From a sulfur-oxidizing endosymbiont of Gigantopelta aegis (GTDB lineage: Bacteria > Pseudomonadota > Gammaproteobacteria > GRL18): a stretch of DNA of 64,000 nt. Both the position numbers and the translations under genes were made by a program. This document shows, in pieces, positions 19,974 through 28,986 of this stretch. The stretch spans positions 1,222,914-1,286,913 of the forward strand of contig NZ_JAEHGE010000001.1 of NCBI RefSeq assembly GCF_016097415.1, in the 5' to 3' direction. The notes below the pieces were generated by a model. That model worked only from the letters and a program-made list of their open reading frames with translations. It was not told where the DNA came from and searched no databases. The first letter of the stretch is position 1. The number at the start of each line of letters is the position of its first letter.

Positions 19974-21659
19974 ATGAATATTTTGACTAAAACAAAAAAT
20001 TGGTTTGATACAGGCGAACCCTGGGTCTGGCTGAATGCCTCGGCAGTCAGCCTCAGCCTGCTCATGGTTTTCGGCTTACTGGCTTTGATTGCCTATAATG
20101 GTCTGGGACATTTTTGGCCAGCAGATCTCATGGAAGCGGAACTGGTGGATGGCAATAGACGCATAGTGTTAATCGGTGAAATTCGTGATACTGAAACCGT
20201 ACTCGCCCAACAGGTTAGAGATGCAGGCATTGATTTGCCTGAAGCTGTGCAAGTAGTGAAACGCTTATTAATTAAACAGGGTAATCGCGATTTTTATGGC
20301 TTGGATTTTCGTTGGGTGTTGGCAAGGGATATTCAAAATAAGCATTATCCCAAGGATTTATTGAGCATAGAACGACGGGAATGGGGACAACTCTATGGGC
20401 GTCTTGTCAATGTTAAAACAAAGGGACAGGTTGTTAAATCGGATGACCCGTATCACACTCTGCAAGCCCGTCTTGCCCAAGTGCTGGTATTGCATGATTT
20501 GGCAGAAGATATTTCTCGTGATGAGATAGGCAGTATTAATTATTCACTGGAACAGCTGCGTTTAAGTGAGAAAAAATTACACTTAAAGTATAAAACCGAC
20601 AATAATTTGAGCCTGCAAAAGAAGCTATTAAACATTGAGCAACAGCGTCAGTCATTGCAAAAAAAATTCGCTCAATTACAAAACACTTTAAGACAGTACC
20701 ATGAAAAAATGGCTGAGGATGTAATGTTAGTTCAGCTTGCATCCGGTGAAATAGTTGAAGTAGCATTGGAAAAAGTAATTCAGGTCATTCGTCCCAATGC
20801 CATGGGCAATGGCGAAAAAATTGCCTATTACTTTCATCAAATTGGCGCATTTATCAGTGATGATCCCCGTGAAGCGAATACAGAGGGCGGAATTTTTCCA
20901 GCCATATTTGGTACGGTATTAATGGTGATTATTATGAGTATTATGGTGACGCCTTTAGGCGTGATTGCAGCGATTTATTTACGTGAATACGCCAGTCAGG
21001 GCATGATGGTACGTATTATTCGTATTGCAGTGAATAACCTGGCCGGTGTACCTTCGATTGTTTATGGTATCTTTGGTCTGGGATTTTTTGTCTATTTTAT
21101 TGGTGGCTCGATAGATGATTTGTTTTACCCTGAAGCCTCACCTGCTCCTGTTTATGGTACACCGGGTTTATTATGGGCATCCATTACTCTGGCCTTATTG
21201 ACCTTGCCCGTGGTGATCGTAACGACTGAAGAAGGCCTATCGCGGATCCCGTCTTCGGTAAGAGAAGCAAGTCTGGCACTGGGGGCAACTAAATTTGAAA
21301 CCTTGTGGTACATTGTTCTGCCAATGGTGAGTCCAGCGATGATCACGGGCTTAATTTTAGCCGTAGCCCGTGCTGCCGGAGAAGTAGCACCCTTGATGCT
21401 GGTAGGCGTAGTGAAGTTGGCTCCGACTTTGGCGCTGGATGCGAATTATCCATTTTTGCATCTGGATAGAAAATTTATGCATCTGGGCTTTCACATTTAT
21501 GATGTTGGTTTCCAAAGTCCCAATGTTGAAGCCGCGCGACCACTGGTTTACGCAACGGCATTATTATTAGTTGTGGTTATTATTTTGTTGAATTTAACGG
21601 CTATCACAGTGCGTAATCGCCTGAGAGAAAAATACAAAGGTCTTGAACATGAGTCGTGA
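19974..21659 (+). CDS. pstA: Phosphate ABC transporter permease PstA, long form
   Basis: Second Pst permease subunit. Of the 561 residues, the first helix (about 22-42) precedes a roughly 250-residue insert with a predicted coiled coil (about 190-245, rich in Leu/Gln/Lys). The permease core begins near residue 300 ([18 protein letters not shown]) and contains the EAA loop [19 protein letters not shown]. Both permeases carrying inserts suggests a matched periplasmic module in this transporter type. It overlaps pstB by 11 bp. Confidence 0.94.
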   Translation: MNILTKTKNWFDTGEPWVWLNASAVSLSLLMVFGLLALIAYNGLGHFWPADLMEAELVDGNRRIVLIGEIRDTETVLAQQVRDAGIDLPEAVQVVKRLLIKQGNRDFYGLDFRWVLARDIQNKHYPKDLLSIERREWGQLYGRLVNVKTKGQVVKSDDPYHTLQARLAQVLVLHDLAEDISRDEIGSINYSLEQLRLSEKKLHLKYKTDNNLSLQKKLLNIEQQRQSLQKKFAQLQNTLRQYHEKMAEDVMLVQLASGEIVEVALEKVIQVIRPNAMGNGEKIAYYFHQIGAFISDDPREANTEGGIFPAIFGTVLMVIIMSIMVTPLGVIAAIYLREYASQGMMVRIIRIAVNNLAGVPSIVYGIFGLGFFVYFIGGSIDDLFYPEASPAPVYGTPGLLWASITLALLTLPVVIVTTEEGLSRIPSSVREASLALGATKFETLWYIVLPMVSPAMITGLILAVARAAGEVAPLMLVGVVKLAPTLALDANYPFLHLDRKFMHLGFHIYDVGFQSPNVEAARPLVYATALLLVVVIILLNLTAITVRNRLREKYKGLEHES

Positions 21660-22446
21660 ATTGAATAGCAATATAAAGATTTTTACTGAAGAACCTGTGG
21701 CGATCACCCTCAAAGAACTCAGTTTGCATTATGCTGAGAAGCAAGTCTTGCATGATATTAGCTTACAGATCCCGGATAAGAAAGTAACTGCTTTTATTGG
21801 CCCTAGTGGTTGTGGCAAATCAACCCTATTACGTTGCTTTAATCGTATGAATGACCTGATTAATAGTTGTCGTATTCAGGGTGAAATTATTATCGATGAT
21901 GAAAATATTTACGATAAATCAGTCAATGTTGCGGACTTAAGGCGTAAAGTCGGCATGGTGTTTCAACAGCCTAATCCTTTTCCCAAAAGCATCTATGAAA
22001 ATGTTGCCTATGGCCTGCGCTTACAAGGCGTGAAAAATCGTTTATTATTGGATGAAGTGGTAGAAAAATCCTTGCGCAGTGCGGCACTATGGGATGAAGT
22101 GAAAGATCGCCTCAATGATAACGCGCTGGGTATATCCGGTGGTCAGCAACAACGTCTGGTGATTGCCCGTGCCATTGCCATTGAGCCGGAAATCTTATTG
22201 TTGGATGAACCTGCCTCGGCACTTGATCCCATTTCAACCTTAAAAATTGAAGAACTCATTTATGACTTGAAACAAACTTATAGCATTGTCATTGTGACTC
22301 ATAATATGCAACAGGCAGGGCGGGTATCGGATTATACGGCCTTTATGCACTTGGGTAATATGGTCGAGTTTTCTAAAACCAGTGCGCTTTTTACCAACCC
22401 CAGAGACAAACAAACAGAAGATTATATCACTGGCCGTTATGGTTGA
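21649..22446 (+). CDS. pstB: Phosphate ABC transporter ATPase PstB
   Basis: ATP-binding subunit that powers phosphate import. 265 residues, with Walker [10 protein letters not shown], signature ISGGQQQRL, Walker [12 protein letters not shown] and the switch histidine in [10 protein letters not shown] choose ATG 21649 (MSRELN) over an in-frame TTG at 21643 because AGG at 21638-21640 is well spaced from it. Its 5' end overlaps pstA by 11 bp. Confidence 0.96.
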   Translation: MSRELNSNIKIFTEEPVAITLKELSLHYAEKQVLHDISLQIPDKKVTAFIGPSGCGKSTLLRCFNRMNDLINSCRIQGEIIIDDENIYDKSVNVADLRRKVGMVFQQPNPFPKSIYENVAYGLRLQGVKNRLLLDEVVEKSLRSAALWDEVKDRLNDNALGISGGQQQRLVIARAIAIEPEILLLDEPASALDPISTLKIEELIYDLKQTYSIVIVTHNMQQAGRVSDYTAFMHLGNMVEFSKTSALFTNPRDKQTEDYITGRYG

Positions 22447-22474
22447 TCGCTAGAAGCGTTTACTTAAAATTAAA

Positions 22475-22642
22475 GTAACTATTCAGTAAATTTTAAAGCA
22501 TGTATAGAGTATCAGGTTGAGGTGTTTATCTTTATAGGGTTTTGAAAACAGGATGTTTTCATAAAGCGTCACATGGATGTGCTCGAGCGACCCTGTAAAG
22601 ACAAACACCTCAATCTGGTACGGGTTTATGCTGAATAGTTAC
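22475..22642. mobile_element. 168-bp MITE between pstB and phoU
   Basis: Perfect 12-bp terminal inverted repeats (GTAACTATTCAG at 22475-22486 and CTGAATAGTTAC at 22631-22642) are flanked by a perfect 8-bp direct repeat AAATTAAA (22467-22474, 22643-22650), the target-site duplication. Inside, GAGGTGTTTATCTTTATAGGGT pairs imperfectly with the sequence at about 22591-22613, so transcripts crossing it would fold into a long hairpin. It has no coding capacity. It is not related to the IS3 or IS66 ends in this window. Confidence 0.85.
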
Positions 22643-22664
22643 AAATTAAAGAGCAAAATAATTA

Positions 22665-23357
22665 ATGGATACTCCCAGAACAGGCAAACATATTTCTCAG
22701 CAGTACAATGATGAGCTAGAAGAAATAAAGACACATTTATTGACCATGGGCGGACTGGTGGAACAACAGCTTGAAAAAGCCACTCGAGCTTTGGTTGAAG
22801 GTGACTCGGCCTTATCAAATGAAGTCTATAAAGAAGGTCGTCGAGTCAATGAGCTGGAAAAACTGATTGATGAAGAAAGTGCCCAATGCCTTGCTCGTCG
22901 TCAGCCTGCGGCCGGTGATTTACGCTTAATCGTGACTGTTATTAAAGCGGTGAGTGACATTGAACGTGTTGGGGATCAGGCGGAACGACTGGCACGCTTT
23001 GCTGCTCAGTTAACAGAACATCCACGGCCTAAAAATAACTATCATGAAGTTTATCGCCTAGCGCAGCATGTACAAAAAATGTTTCATGATGCACTCGATG
23101 CCTTTGCCCGTGGCGATGAAAAACTTGCCTTGAGTGTTATTAATGAAGATGTGAATGTTGACCACGAATACGAAGGGATTATGCGCCAACACATCACTTA
23201 TATGATGGAAGATCCCCGTTCGATTAATAGCTCGCTGGATGTATTGTGGGCGATTCGAGCCTTGGAGCGCATTGGCGATCATGCCTGTAATCTCTGCGAA
23301 TACTTAGTTTATCTGGTCAAAGGCCAGGATATTCGTCATACCAGTAAGCCTGAATAA
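22665..23357 (+). CDS. phoU: Phosphate signalling protein PhoU
   Basis: Cytoplasmic three-helix-repeat protein that links Pst activity to PhoR inhibition. 230 residues, two PhoU repeats, each with the metal-binding acidic signature (VSDIERVGDQAERLA near 100 and LERIGDHACNLCEY near 205). It is the last gene of the pst operon, separated from pstB by a MITE that may tune its expression. Confidence 0.96.
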   Translation: MDTPRTGKHISQQYNDELEEIKTHLLTMGGLVEQQLEKATRALVEGDSALSNEVYKEGRRVNELEKLIDEESAQCLARRQPAAGDLRLIVTVIKAVSDIERVGDQAERLARFAAQLTEHPRPKNNYHEVYRLAQHVQKMFHDALDAFARGDEKLALSVINEDVNVDHEYEGIMRQHITYMMEDPRSINSSLDVLWAIRALERIGDHACNLCEYLVYLVKGQDIRHTSKPE

Positions 23358-23421
23358 TTCCAGCCGATCACATCATAAACCTGAGTTTTGCTTAACAAAT
23401 ACGACAAGTTAACTTAATAGT

Positions 23422-23511
23422 GGTGCGCTTCGTTCCTCAGCAGCACCCTACATTTATCTGCAAATAATGTATTGTAGAACAGTAGGATGCTGCTGAGGAA
23501 CGAAGCGCATC
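23422..23511. repeat. REP-like inverted pair between phoU and dcd
   Basis: GGTGCGCTTCGTTCC...ACCCTAC (23422-23451) and its near reverse complement (23482-23511) face each other around a 30-bp loop. They differ from the RAYT-flanking units at about five to eight positions but keep the same architecture and the CATCCTAC end. The spacer 23358-23662 holds nothing else I can support. Confidence 0.7.
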
Positions 23512-23662
23512 ATAAATAGTGAAAACTGAACAATACCGTTTATTATTAGCCAGAACTCAGGCTAATAGGCTGAAAATTTTGCCGCTTTGCACGATACTTG
23601 TTTTTATTGCTCATCACATGGATAATATGCATCCAAACATCAACAACACGAGTAATTCATAG

Positions 23663-24229
23663 ATGAGTATTAAGTCCGACCACTGGATCCGTTCCATGGC
23701 AGAAAACGAAGGCATGATTGAACCATTTGAGTTTGGTCAGGTAAAAGAAAATAATGGTGAGCGCATCGTTTCTTATGGCACTTCAAGTTATGGCTATGAT
23801 GTCCGTTGCTCGAGAGAGTTTAAGATTTTTACCAATATCAATTCCGCCATTGTTGATCCCAAAGATTTCGATAATAATAGCTTTGTTGATGTGGAGTCTG
23901 ATGTCTGTATTATTCCCCCCAACTCTTTTGCGCTCGCTCGCACTATTGAATACTTTAGAATTCCCAGAAAAGTACTGACCATCTGCTTAGGAAAATCAAC
24001 CTATGCTCGTTGTGGCATTATCGTCAATGTCACGCCATTAGAGCCAGAATGGGAAGGTCATGTGACCCTAGAATTCTCAAATACCACGCCATTACCGGCA
24101 AAAATTTATGCCAACGAAGGCGTGGCGCAAATGTTGTTTTTTGAATCAGATGAAGTGTGTGATGTGTCGTATAAAGACCGTCAAGGTAAGTATCAGGGGC
24201 AAACCGGCGTCGTGACTCCTAGAACATAA
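23663..24229 (+). CDS. dcd: dCTP deaminase
   Basis: Converts dCTP to dUTP, the main route to dTMP in many gammaproteobacteria. The 188-residue protein has the family signatures SYGYDVR, the catalytic region [11 protein letters not shown] and [15 protein letters not shown] with the general-base glutamate, and the nucleotide-closing C-terminal tail GQTGVVTPR. The last six codons and stop are the first unit of a tandem repeat. Confidence 0.96.
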   Translation: MSIKSDHWIRSMAENEGMIEPFEFGQVKENNGERIVSYGTSSYGYDVRCSREFKIFTNINSAIVDPKDFDNNSFVDVESDVCIIPPNSFALARTIEYFRIPRKVLTICLGKSTYARCGIIVNVTPLEPEWEGHVTLEFSNTTPLPAKIYANEGVAQMLFFESDEVCDVSYKDRQGKYQGQTGVVTPRT

Positions 24230-24336
24230 GTCGTGACTCCTAGAACATAAGTCGTGACTCCTAGAACATAAGTCGTGACTCCTAGAATATGAGTCGTGAC
24301 ACTTAGAAAACATAAGTTGTGACACTTAGAACATAA
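24209..24336 (+). repeat. Tandem repeat of the dcd 3' end (6 units of about 21 bp)
   Basis: Units start at 24209, 24230, 24251, 24272, 24293 and 24316. The first three are identical, the fourth has two changes, the fifth is 23 bp and diverged, the sixth is 21 bp. Each 21-bp unit equals seven codons of dcd ending in TAA, so the array is a serial duplication of the gene's own last codons (VVTPRT-stop) past the stop. Confidence 0.9.
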
Positions 24337-24348
24337 GTTACTGCTTGC

Positions 24349-25161
24349 TCACTCGTTATGAGTCATGCCTTCCTGATAAGAAATCAATGTTGACACAAAG
24401 GTGGGTTTGCCAGTTTCTTCCTGAATGATCTTAACCGGCAAATACTCCAGCTCAGGTGCGCACCATAGGGTGATCATTTTTCCTTTCTTATAGCGCTTAT
24501 GCTGTATTTTGACTGCTTTATAACTGCCCAAAGACGTATAAACCCGTTCTTCACCCAGAATTTCAAAATAATATTCTTTTAGTTTGCCGCCATCAGCAAT
24601 ATGAAAACCGAAGCTTCGCTTGGGATCATGCGCCAGTTTGAGCATCAAAGCTAATTGATAAGAGAGTTTATCAATGGTTTGTGCCGGTATGGGCATAGTC
24701 CATTTATTTTTCTTATGCTTATGATTGTTGCTCACGGCATTGTGTAGCCAGTCAAACTTTAGTTCAACATCTCGCCGGGTTTTATTATTGCGGATTTGTA
24801 AAAATGTATATTTTTGGGGCTGTATCGTGCCATTGATAAATAAGCCTTCACTTTGCTCATCGCGAGTTTCATCTTTTTTGAACGCCAGCAGACCAATCGG
24901 CATGGAATAGGATTTGAACTGATAGGCTTGAGACTTTTTACTGATACTGAGCGAGTTGGTGACATTAATGCCTTCCAGCCCCATGGCAGTGATCATGTAG
25001 GTGGCGACAAAAGGCCTGAGTGTGCTTGATTTCTTATGTGATTCAGCTGAACCGGCAAAGCTCTGACTGCTCAGCAGCGTGAGTAATAATAAGACACAAA
25101 ATAAGCCTGTGTTAAAGAATGACGCTTTTGTATGAGTTGTATTCAGTATTTTATATTGCAT
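24349..25161 (-). CDS. DUF3108 family exported protein
   Basis: 270 residues with an N-terminal signal peptide (hydrophobic stretch GLFCVLLLLTLLSS, likely cleaved after SFA). The mature part reads YMITAMGLEGINVTNSLS, LTLWCAPELEYLPVKI and QEETGKPTFVSTLISYQ, the pattern of DUF3108, a beta-rich envelope protein of unknown function often encoded beside purMN. It follows purN by 21 bp on the same strand, so it is probably co-transcribed. Confidence 0.8.
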   Translation of the reverse strand: MQYKILNTTHTKASFFNTGLFCVLLLLTLLSSQSFAGSAESHKKSSTLRPFVATYMITAMGLEGINVTNSLSISKKSQAYQFKSYSMPIGLLAFKKDETRDEQSEGLFINGTIQPQKYTFLQIRNNKTRRDVELKFDWLHNAVSNNHKHKKNKWTMPIPAQTIDKLSYQLALMLKLAHDPKRSFGFHIADGGKLKEYYFEILGEERVYTSLGSYKAVKIQHKRYKKGKMITLWCAPELEYLPVKIIQEETGKPTFVSTLISYQEGMTHNE

Positions 25162-25182
25162 CTTTTGGGCTGACGATTAATG

Positions 25183-25824
25183 TTATTCAGACAAAATAAC
25201 CTGATTATCAACTAATTGCAAACGCCCTTGAGCAAACCATTCGATAACCTGAGGGTAGGCAAGGTGTTCCTGAACTAAAACCCGTTGGGCCAGGCTCTTT
25301 TCCGTGTCATCGGCCAAAACCGGTACTGACTGTTGAAAAATAATCGGCCCGCCATCCAACTCAGCACTGACATAATGAATGCTAAGGCCATGTTCACTGT
25401 CACCAGCGTCCAAAGCGCGTTTATGGGTATGTAGTCCACGGTATTTGGGTAGCAGAGAAGGGTGGATATTAATCATTTTGCCATAAAAATGATTAACAAA
25501 ATCAGCCGTTAAAATACGCATAAAGCCGGCCAGCACAATTAACTCAGGCTGATATTTTTCAATACGACGGGTGAGTTCGGCATCAAAGGCGTCACGGGTT
25601 TCATAGTCCGCATGAGCAATGATTTCGGTGGGAATATTGGCTTCTTGAGCGCGCTGCAAAGCATAAGCATCAGCTTTGTTACAAATGACCGCAGCAATTC
25701 GGGCACTCAGAGTGCCCTTGGCAATGGCATCAATCAATGTTTGCAGATTACTACCACTGCCGGACACAAGTACGACAATAGGAAAAGGCGTCTGAGCGCC
25801 TAATTCAGAAGTGTGTTTCTTCAT
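25183..25824 (-). CDS. purN: Phosphoribosylglycinamide formyltransferase PurN
   Basis: Third step of purine synthesis: formylates GAR using 10-formyl-tetrahydrofolate. 213 residues with the phosphate-binding SGSGSNLQ near the N-terminus, catalytic Asn/His in INIHPSLLP and Asp in ELDGGPII. It is downstream of purM on the same strand, the standard purMN order, but the pair is separated by 179 bp that contain an inverted-repeat element. Confidence 0.96.
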   Translation of the reverse strand: MKKHTSELGAQTPFPIVVLVSGSGSNLQTLIDAIAKGTLSARIAAVICNKADAYALQRAQEANIPTEIIAHADYETRDAFDAELTRRIEKYQPELIVLAGFMRILTADFVNHFYGKMINIHPSLLPKYRGLHTHKRALDAGDSEHGLSIHYVSAELDGGPIIFQQSVPVLADDTEKSLAQRVLVQEHLAYPQVIEWFAQGRLQLVDNQVILSE

Positions 25825-25840
25825 TAATCTCTATATCCGT

Positions 25841-25989
25841 GATACTTGGAAATGCACCCCAAGGGCACTTCTTTCAGGGTGCAGCGAGGCATTTTGACTA
25901 AGAGCCGATTGAGTGTATAAATACGACATGATTGAGGCTTTTAGTTACATCTCTTAACAAAGAAAACAAAGCCTGCATTTTCAAGTATC
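25841..25989. repeat. 149-bp inverted-repeat element in the purM-purN spacer
   Basis: GATACTTGGAAATGCA (25841-25856) and TGCATTTTCAAGTATC (25974-25989) are inverted repeats with one mismatch. A short hairpin GCACCC...GGGTGC lies just inside the left end. No target duplication is evident. MITE-like, but older or different from the 168-bp element. Confidence 0.6.
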
Positions 25990-26003
25990 ATGGGTATATT
26001 GTC

Positions 26004-27044
26004 TCACTCACTAATGGTAACAGAGGGTGTTTCATCATCGCTGGCTTCAATAGTGCCCAGTGTGAAAACGGTTTCGCCTTGTTGCTCAAGAAAATCAATG
26101 GTTTTTTGCTGATTTTCTGGCGAAACTACAACCACCATGCCAATACCACAGTTAAAGGTACGATACATTTCAGTGGCTTCAATATTGCCTTCTTCCTGTA
26201 ACCAGTCAAAAACAGCAGGGCGAGACCAACTCTTGCCATCAATGTTTGCCATGGTGTTAGCAGGCATGACACGAGGCAGGTTTTCTAATAGACCACCACC
26301 GGTGACATGACAGAGAGATAAAATTTCCACTTCTTTAGCCAGCGCTAAGAGTGGCTTAACATAAATGCGTGTCGGTTCAAGTAAGCGCTTGCCCAGAGTC
26401 TCGCCATCGAACTCAGCATCTAAATCAGCCCCTGAGACTTCAATGACCTTACGAATCAGTGAATAACCATTGGAATGAGGTCCACTAGAAGCTAAACCGA
26501 GTAGAATATCGCCAGCTTTAACCTTAGATCCATCAATGATGTCTTCTTTTTCAACGATGCCGACACAAAAACCGGCTAAATCGTAATCTTCTCCCTCATA
26601 CATGCCGGGCATTTCAGCGGTTTCACCCCCAGTGAGGGCACAACCGGACTGAATACAGCCTTCGCTGATGCCCTTAATGACATCGGTCGCCGTATCAACA
26701 TCCAGTTTGCCCGTGGCATAATAATCAAGGAAAAACAGTGGTTCAGCCCCGGCGACAATTAAATCATTGGAACACATAGCAACCAGATCAATACCAATCG
26801 TATCATGTTTGCCGATGTTCAGTGCCAATCTTAACTTGGTGCCGACACCATCTGTACCCGAAACCAGTACTGGATTCTTATAACGATCCAGTGGTAATTC
26901 AAACAAGGCTCCAAAACCACCCAAGCCACCCATAACACCGGGGCGTTTAGTGGCCTTGGTATAGGGCTTTATGCGTTCGATAAGCGAGTTTCCCGCGTCT
27001 ATATCTACACCTGCATCACGATAACTGAGAGATTTTTTGCTCAC
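26004..27044 (-). CDS. purM: Phosphoribosylformylglycinamidine cyclo-ligase PurM
   Basis: Makes AIR, the fifth step of purine synthesis. I set the start at a GTG (27044-27042) giving 346 residues beginning [15 protein letters not shown], because GGAG lies 5 bp before it and the length equals the E. coli enzyme; an upstream ATG (27101) would add 19 non-conserved residues. Signatures: [26 protein letters not shown] and [13 protein letters not shown]. Confidence 0.95.
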   Translation of the reverse strand: MSKKSLSYRDAGVDIDAGNSLIERIKPYTKATKRPGVMGGLGGFGALFELPLDRYKNPVLVSGTDGVGTKLRLALNIGKHDTIGIDLVAMCSNDLIVAGAEPLFFLDYYATGKLDVDTATDVIKGISEGCIQSGCALTGGETAEMPGMYEGEDYDLAGFCVGIVEKEDIIDGSKVKAGDILLGLASSGPHSNGYSLIRKVIEVSGADLDAEFDGETLGKRLLEPTRIYVKPLLALAKEVEILSLCHVTGGGLLENLPRVMPANTMANIDGKSWSRPAVFDWLQEEGNIEATEMYRTFNCGIGMVVVVSPENQQKTIDFLEQQGETVFTLGTIEASDDETPSVTISE

Positions 27045-27181
27045 GGGCACTCCAAATTTGAGAGAGGAAAATTTAAAAGAGCTATTATACCGCAAACACA
27101 ATTAGAGAATCTAGATGCAAGAAAAATAAGGCACCGATCAAACCTTGTTTACACATTTTACCAATTTGTCCTTATATTGGC

Positions 27182-27298
27182 TTATTTGATCTGTCCCAAA
27201 ATGTTTTTACCATGTTGATCGATGACTATTTCTTTGCGTATCGCTTTGAGTTGTTGAACCGCATCATCAATGCTCAAATGTGTTTTTGCAAGAATCAT
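27182..27298 (-). CDS. Possible 38-residue ORF, unknown
   Basis: Short frame reading MILAKTHLSIDDAVQQLKA at its start and ending HGKNILGQIK, between ynbA-like and purM on the same strand. The composition is protein-like and amphipathic, but there is no clear ribosome-binding site and no family is recognised. It may be the tail of a decayed gene. Confidence 0.25.
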   Translation of the reverse strand: MILAKTHLSIDDAVQQLKAIRKEIVIDQHGKNILGQIK

Positions 27299-27317
27299 CC
27301 AAGTTGAAAAATGAGTT

Positions 27318-27929
27318 TTAAAGCTGAGTATTTGATTCAAGCAGTGCTTTTTGAGTGCGGTTAATTAAAGTCATTACCAACAATACAGTCAATAAGGGCA
27401 TTAACCAGAATAACCATGCTGGAAATACACCCATAAGACCGAACCATAACCCTAATGCGCCAAATGTCAGCGCCCGATCACTTTTGCCCATGGGACCGTC
27501 ATAACGTCTTGAACCGCCAATCGTTAAGCCTAAGACACCGACAAACTCAACCAAAGTGGCCAGAAAAATAATCAATGCGATGCCAGAAAAACTAAAAGGG
27601 GCGGTTAGTGCAAAGGGAATGTAAAGCGCTGCATCGGAAATAACATCACTAACTTCGTTTAAAATAGCCCCCAGCTTACTTTGCTGGTTAAATTCACGGG
27701 CTAGCATGCCATCGATGGCATTCAGTCCCATACGGATAAACATCCACAAGGGAATCAGTAAAAACAATTGAGTGATATGTGAATATAGGCTAATCGTCAA
27801 ACCGAGAAGCACAGAGCCTATTGTTGCGATGAGAGTGACTTGGTTGGCCGTGATGCCAAAGCTCGCCATTTGTTTGACCAGTGGCCTGAGTAGTGATTGA
27901 AACTGAGGTTTGATGTCGTATAAAGTCAT
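27318..27929 (-). CDS. CDP-alcohol phosphatidyltransferase family protein, YnbA-like
   Basis: Membrane enzyme of the CDP-alcohol phosphotransferase class, 203 residues, about six helices. The motif region is N70-A-I-D73-G-x2-A-R78, then G87-x3-N91-x3-D95. The canonical motif has Asp at positions corresponding to N70 and N91. E. coli YnbA, as I recall it, has Asn at the same two places and matches MTLY.IKP.FQSLLRP at the start, so this looks like a subfamily trait rather than damage. Substrate unknown; altered metal ligation would suggest a changed reaction. Confidence 0.8.
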   Translation of the reverse strand: MTLYDIKPQFQSLLRPLVKQMASFGITANQVTLIATIGSVLLGLTISLYSHITQLFLLIPLWMFIRMGLNAIDGMLAREFNQQSKLGAILNEVSDVISDAALYIPFALTAPFSFSGIALIIFLATLVEFVGVLGLTIGGSRRYDGPMGKSDRALTFGALGLWFGLMGVFPAWLFWLMPLLTVLLVMTLINRTQKALLESNTQL

Positions 27930-27987
27930 TATCTTATTCCTTTGCTGTTATTGTAGTTGGTTTACTATGGATGCAGTTTGTATTAAA

Positions 27988-28043
27988 CCTAAAATAATCA
28001 GTGCATAAGGCGGTCGCAGTAGGTTCAACTGATTTTTTTTAGG
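27988..28043. repeat. Imperfect palindromic repeat, partner of 10258-10302
   Basis: CCTAAAATAATCAGT at the left and ACTGATTTTTTTTAGG at the right form an inverted repeat around GCATAAGGCGGTCGCAGTAG. The reverse complement of most of it recurs at 10258-10302, and both copies are preceded by TATTAAA. The rest of the spacer (28044-28215) holds a direct repeat GTCGC..TTATGAGG (about 28150 and 28172) and no gene. Confidence 0.6.
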
Positions 28044-28215
28044 GTAAAGTATCGATCTTTATCCTTATCAGAACGAGAAGGCTATAGTCTGCTATTTGCA
28101 TTTCGCCCCTGGCGACCTTATATTTTTGAAAATATGAGAAGAAAAGAGAATTGAGTCGCGACTTATGAGGGATATAAGTCGCGCTTTATGAGGAAATGTA
28201 CAGGTATACCCGTCG

Positions 28216-28914
28216 TTAGCCGCACTTACTATCGCCACAACTCAAGCAAGTCATGCAGCCATCCATTAACACTAATGCCTTGGTTTGGCATTTGCCACAG
28301 AGCAGTGCTTTTTTAGGAAAATTATTATCATCGTCAGCTTCAGTTTTGTTTTTTTCTTCAAATTGCTTACGTTTTTCTGCAATTAACTTTTTTTGATGCT
28401 CATCCAACTCATTGTCTTTAAGCATACCGATAAGCTTCATGTGGGACTCAATGGCGCAGCCGATTTCAGCGACTAAAGAGGGCATGAAAACACCGCCTTT
28501 CTTGAAATAACCACCCTTGGGATCAAATACCGCTTTAAGCTCTTCTACCAAGAAACAAGCATCGCCACCCTTGCGGAATACGGCTGAAATAACTCGTGTG
28601 AGTGCCAGCACCCATTGGAAGTGTTCCATATTTTTGGAGTTAATGAAGACTTCATAAGGACGGCGTTCTTCATGCTCTGTCCCCATATTGAGTACCATGT
28701 CATTGATGGTAATATAAAGCGCATGTTCAGATTGAGGGGTCTTTATTTTGTAGGTTGAACCCAAGAGCATTTCTGGGCGCTCCAGATTTTCATGCATGCT
28801 TTCCACATCATTGATTTTGTCATCATTGCATGATTCAGAGGGTTGTTTTTTATCATCTTCAGTGAGCACTTTGTAACTGACGATTTTGCTGTTGATTTTT
28901 ATAGCCATGTTCAT
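28216..28914 (-). CDS. nrdJb: Class II ribonucleotide reductase, C-terminal subunit NrdJb
   Basis: Second half of a split adenosylcobalamin-dependent ribonucleotide reductase; in Pseudomonas NrdJb is needed for activity with NrdJa. 232 residues. The TSCPD-like domain is visible from about 75 to 165 (RRPYEVFINSKNM, CFLVEELKAVFDPKGG). A Lys/Glu-rich linker leads to a C-terminal zinc ribbon CGKCQTKAL...CMTCLSCGDSKCG, whose last cysteines probably re-reduce the active-site disulfide. It follows nrdJa by 72 bp. Confidence 0.9.
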   Translation of the reverse strand: MNMAIKINSKIVSYKVLTEDDKKQPSESCNDDKINDVESMHENLERPEMLLGSTYKIKTPQSEHALYITINDMVLNMGTEHEERRPYEVFINSKNMEHFQWVLALTRVISAVFRKGGDACFLVEELKAVFDPKGGYFKKGGVFMPSLVAEIGCAIESHMKLIGMLKDNELDEHQKKLIAEKRKQFEEKNKTEADDDNNFPKKALLCGKCQTKALVLMDGCMTCLSCGDSKCG

Positions 28915-28986
28915 AAACCTTTTTATTCCGTAGTCAGCTCATTTTTTGAGCGCGAATAATCTTTCTCTAATGAGCGCTTTATCGCT

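Noticed and set aside
24209-24336. CRISPR-like array after dcd
   Set aside because: Units are contiguous with no spacers and equal the dcd 3' end.
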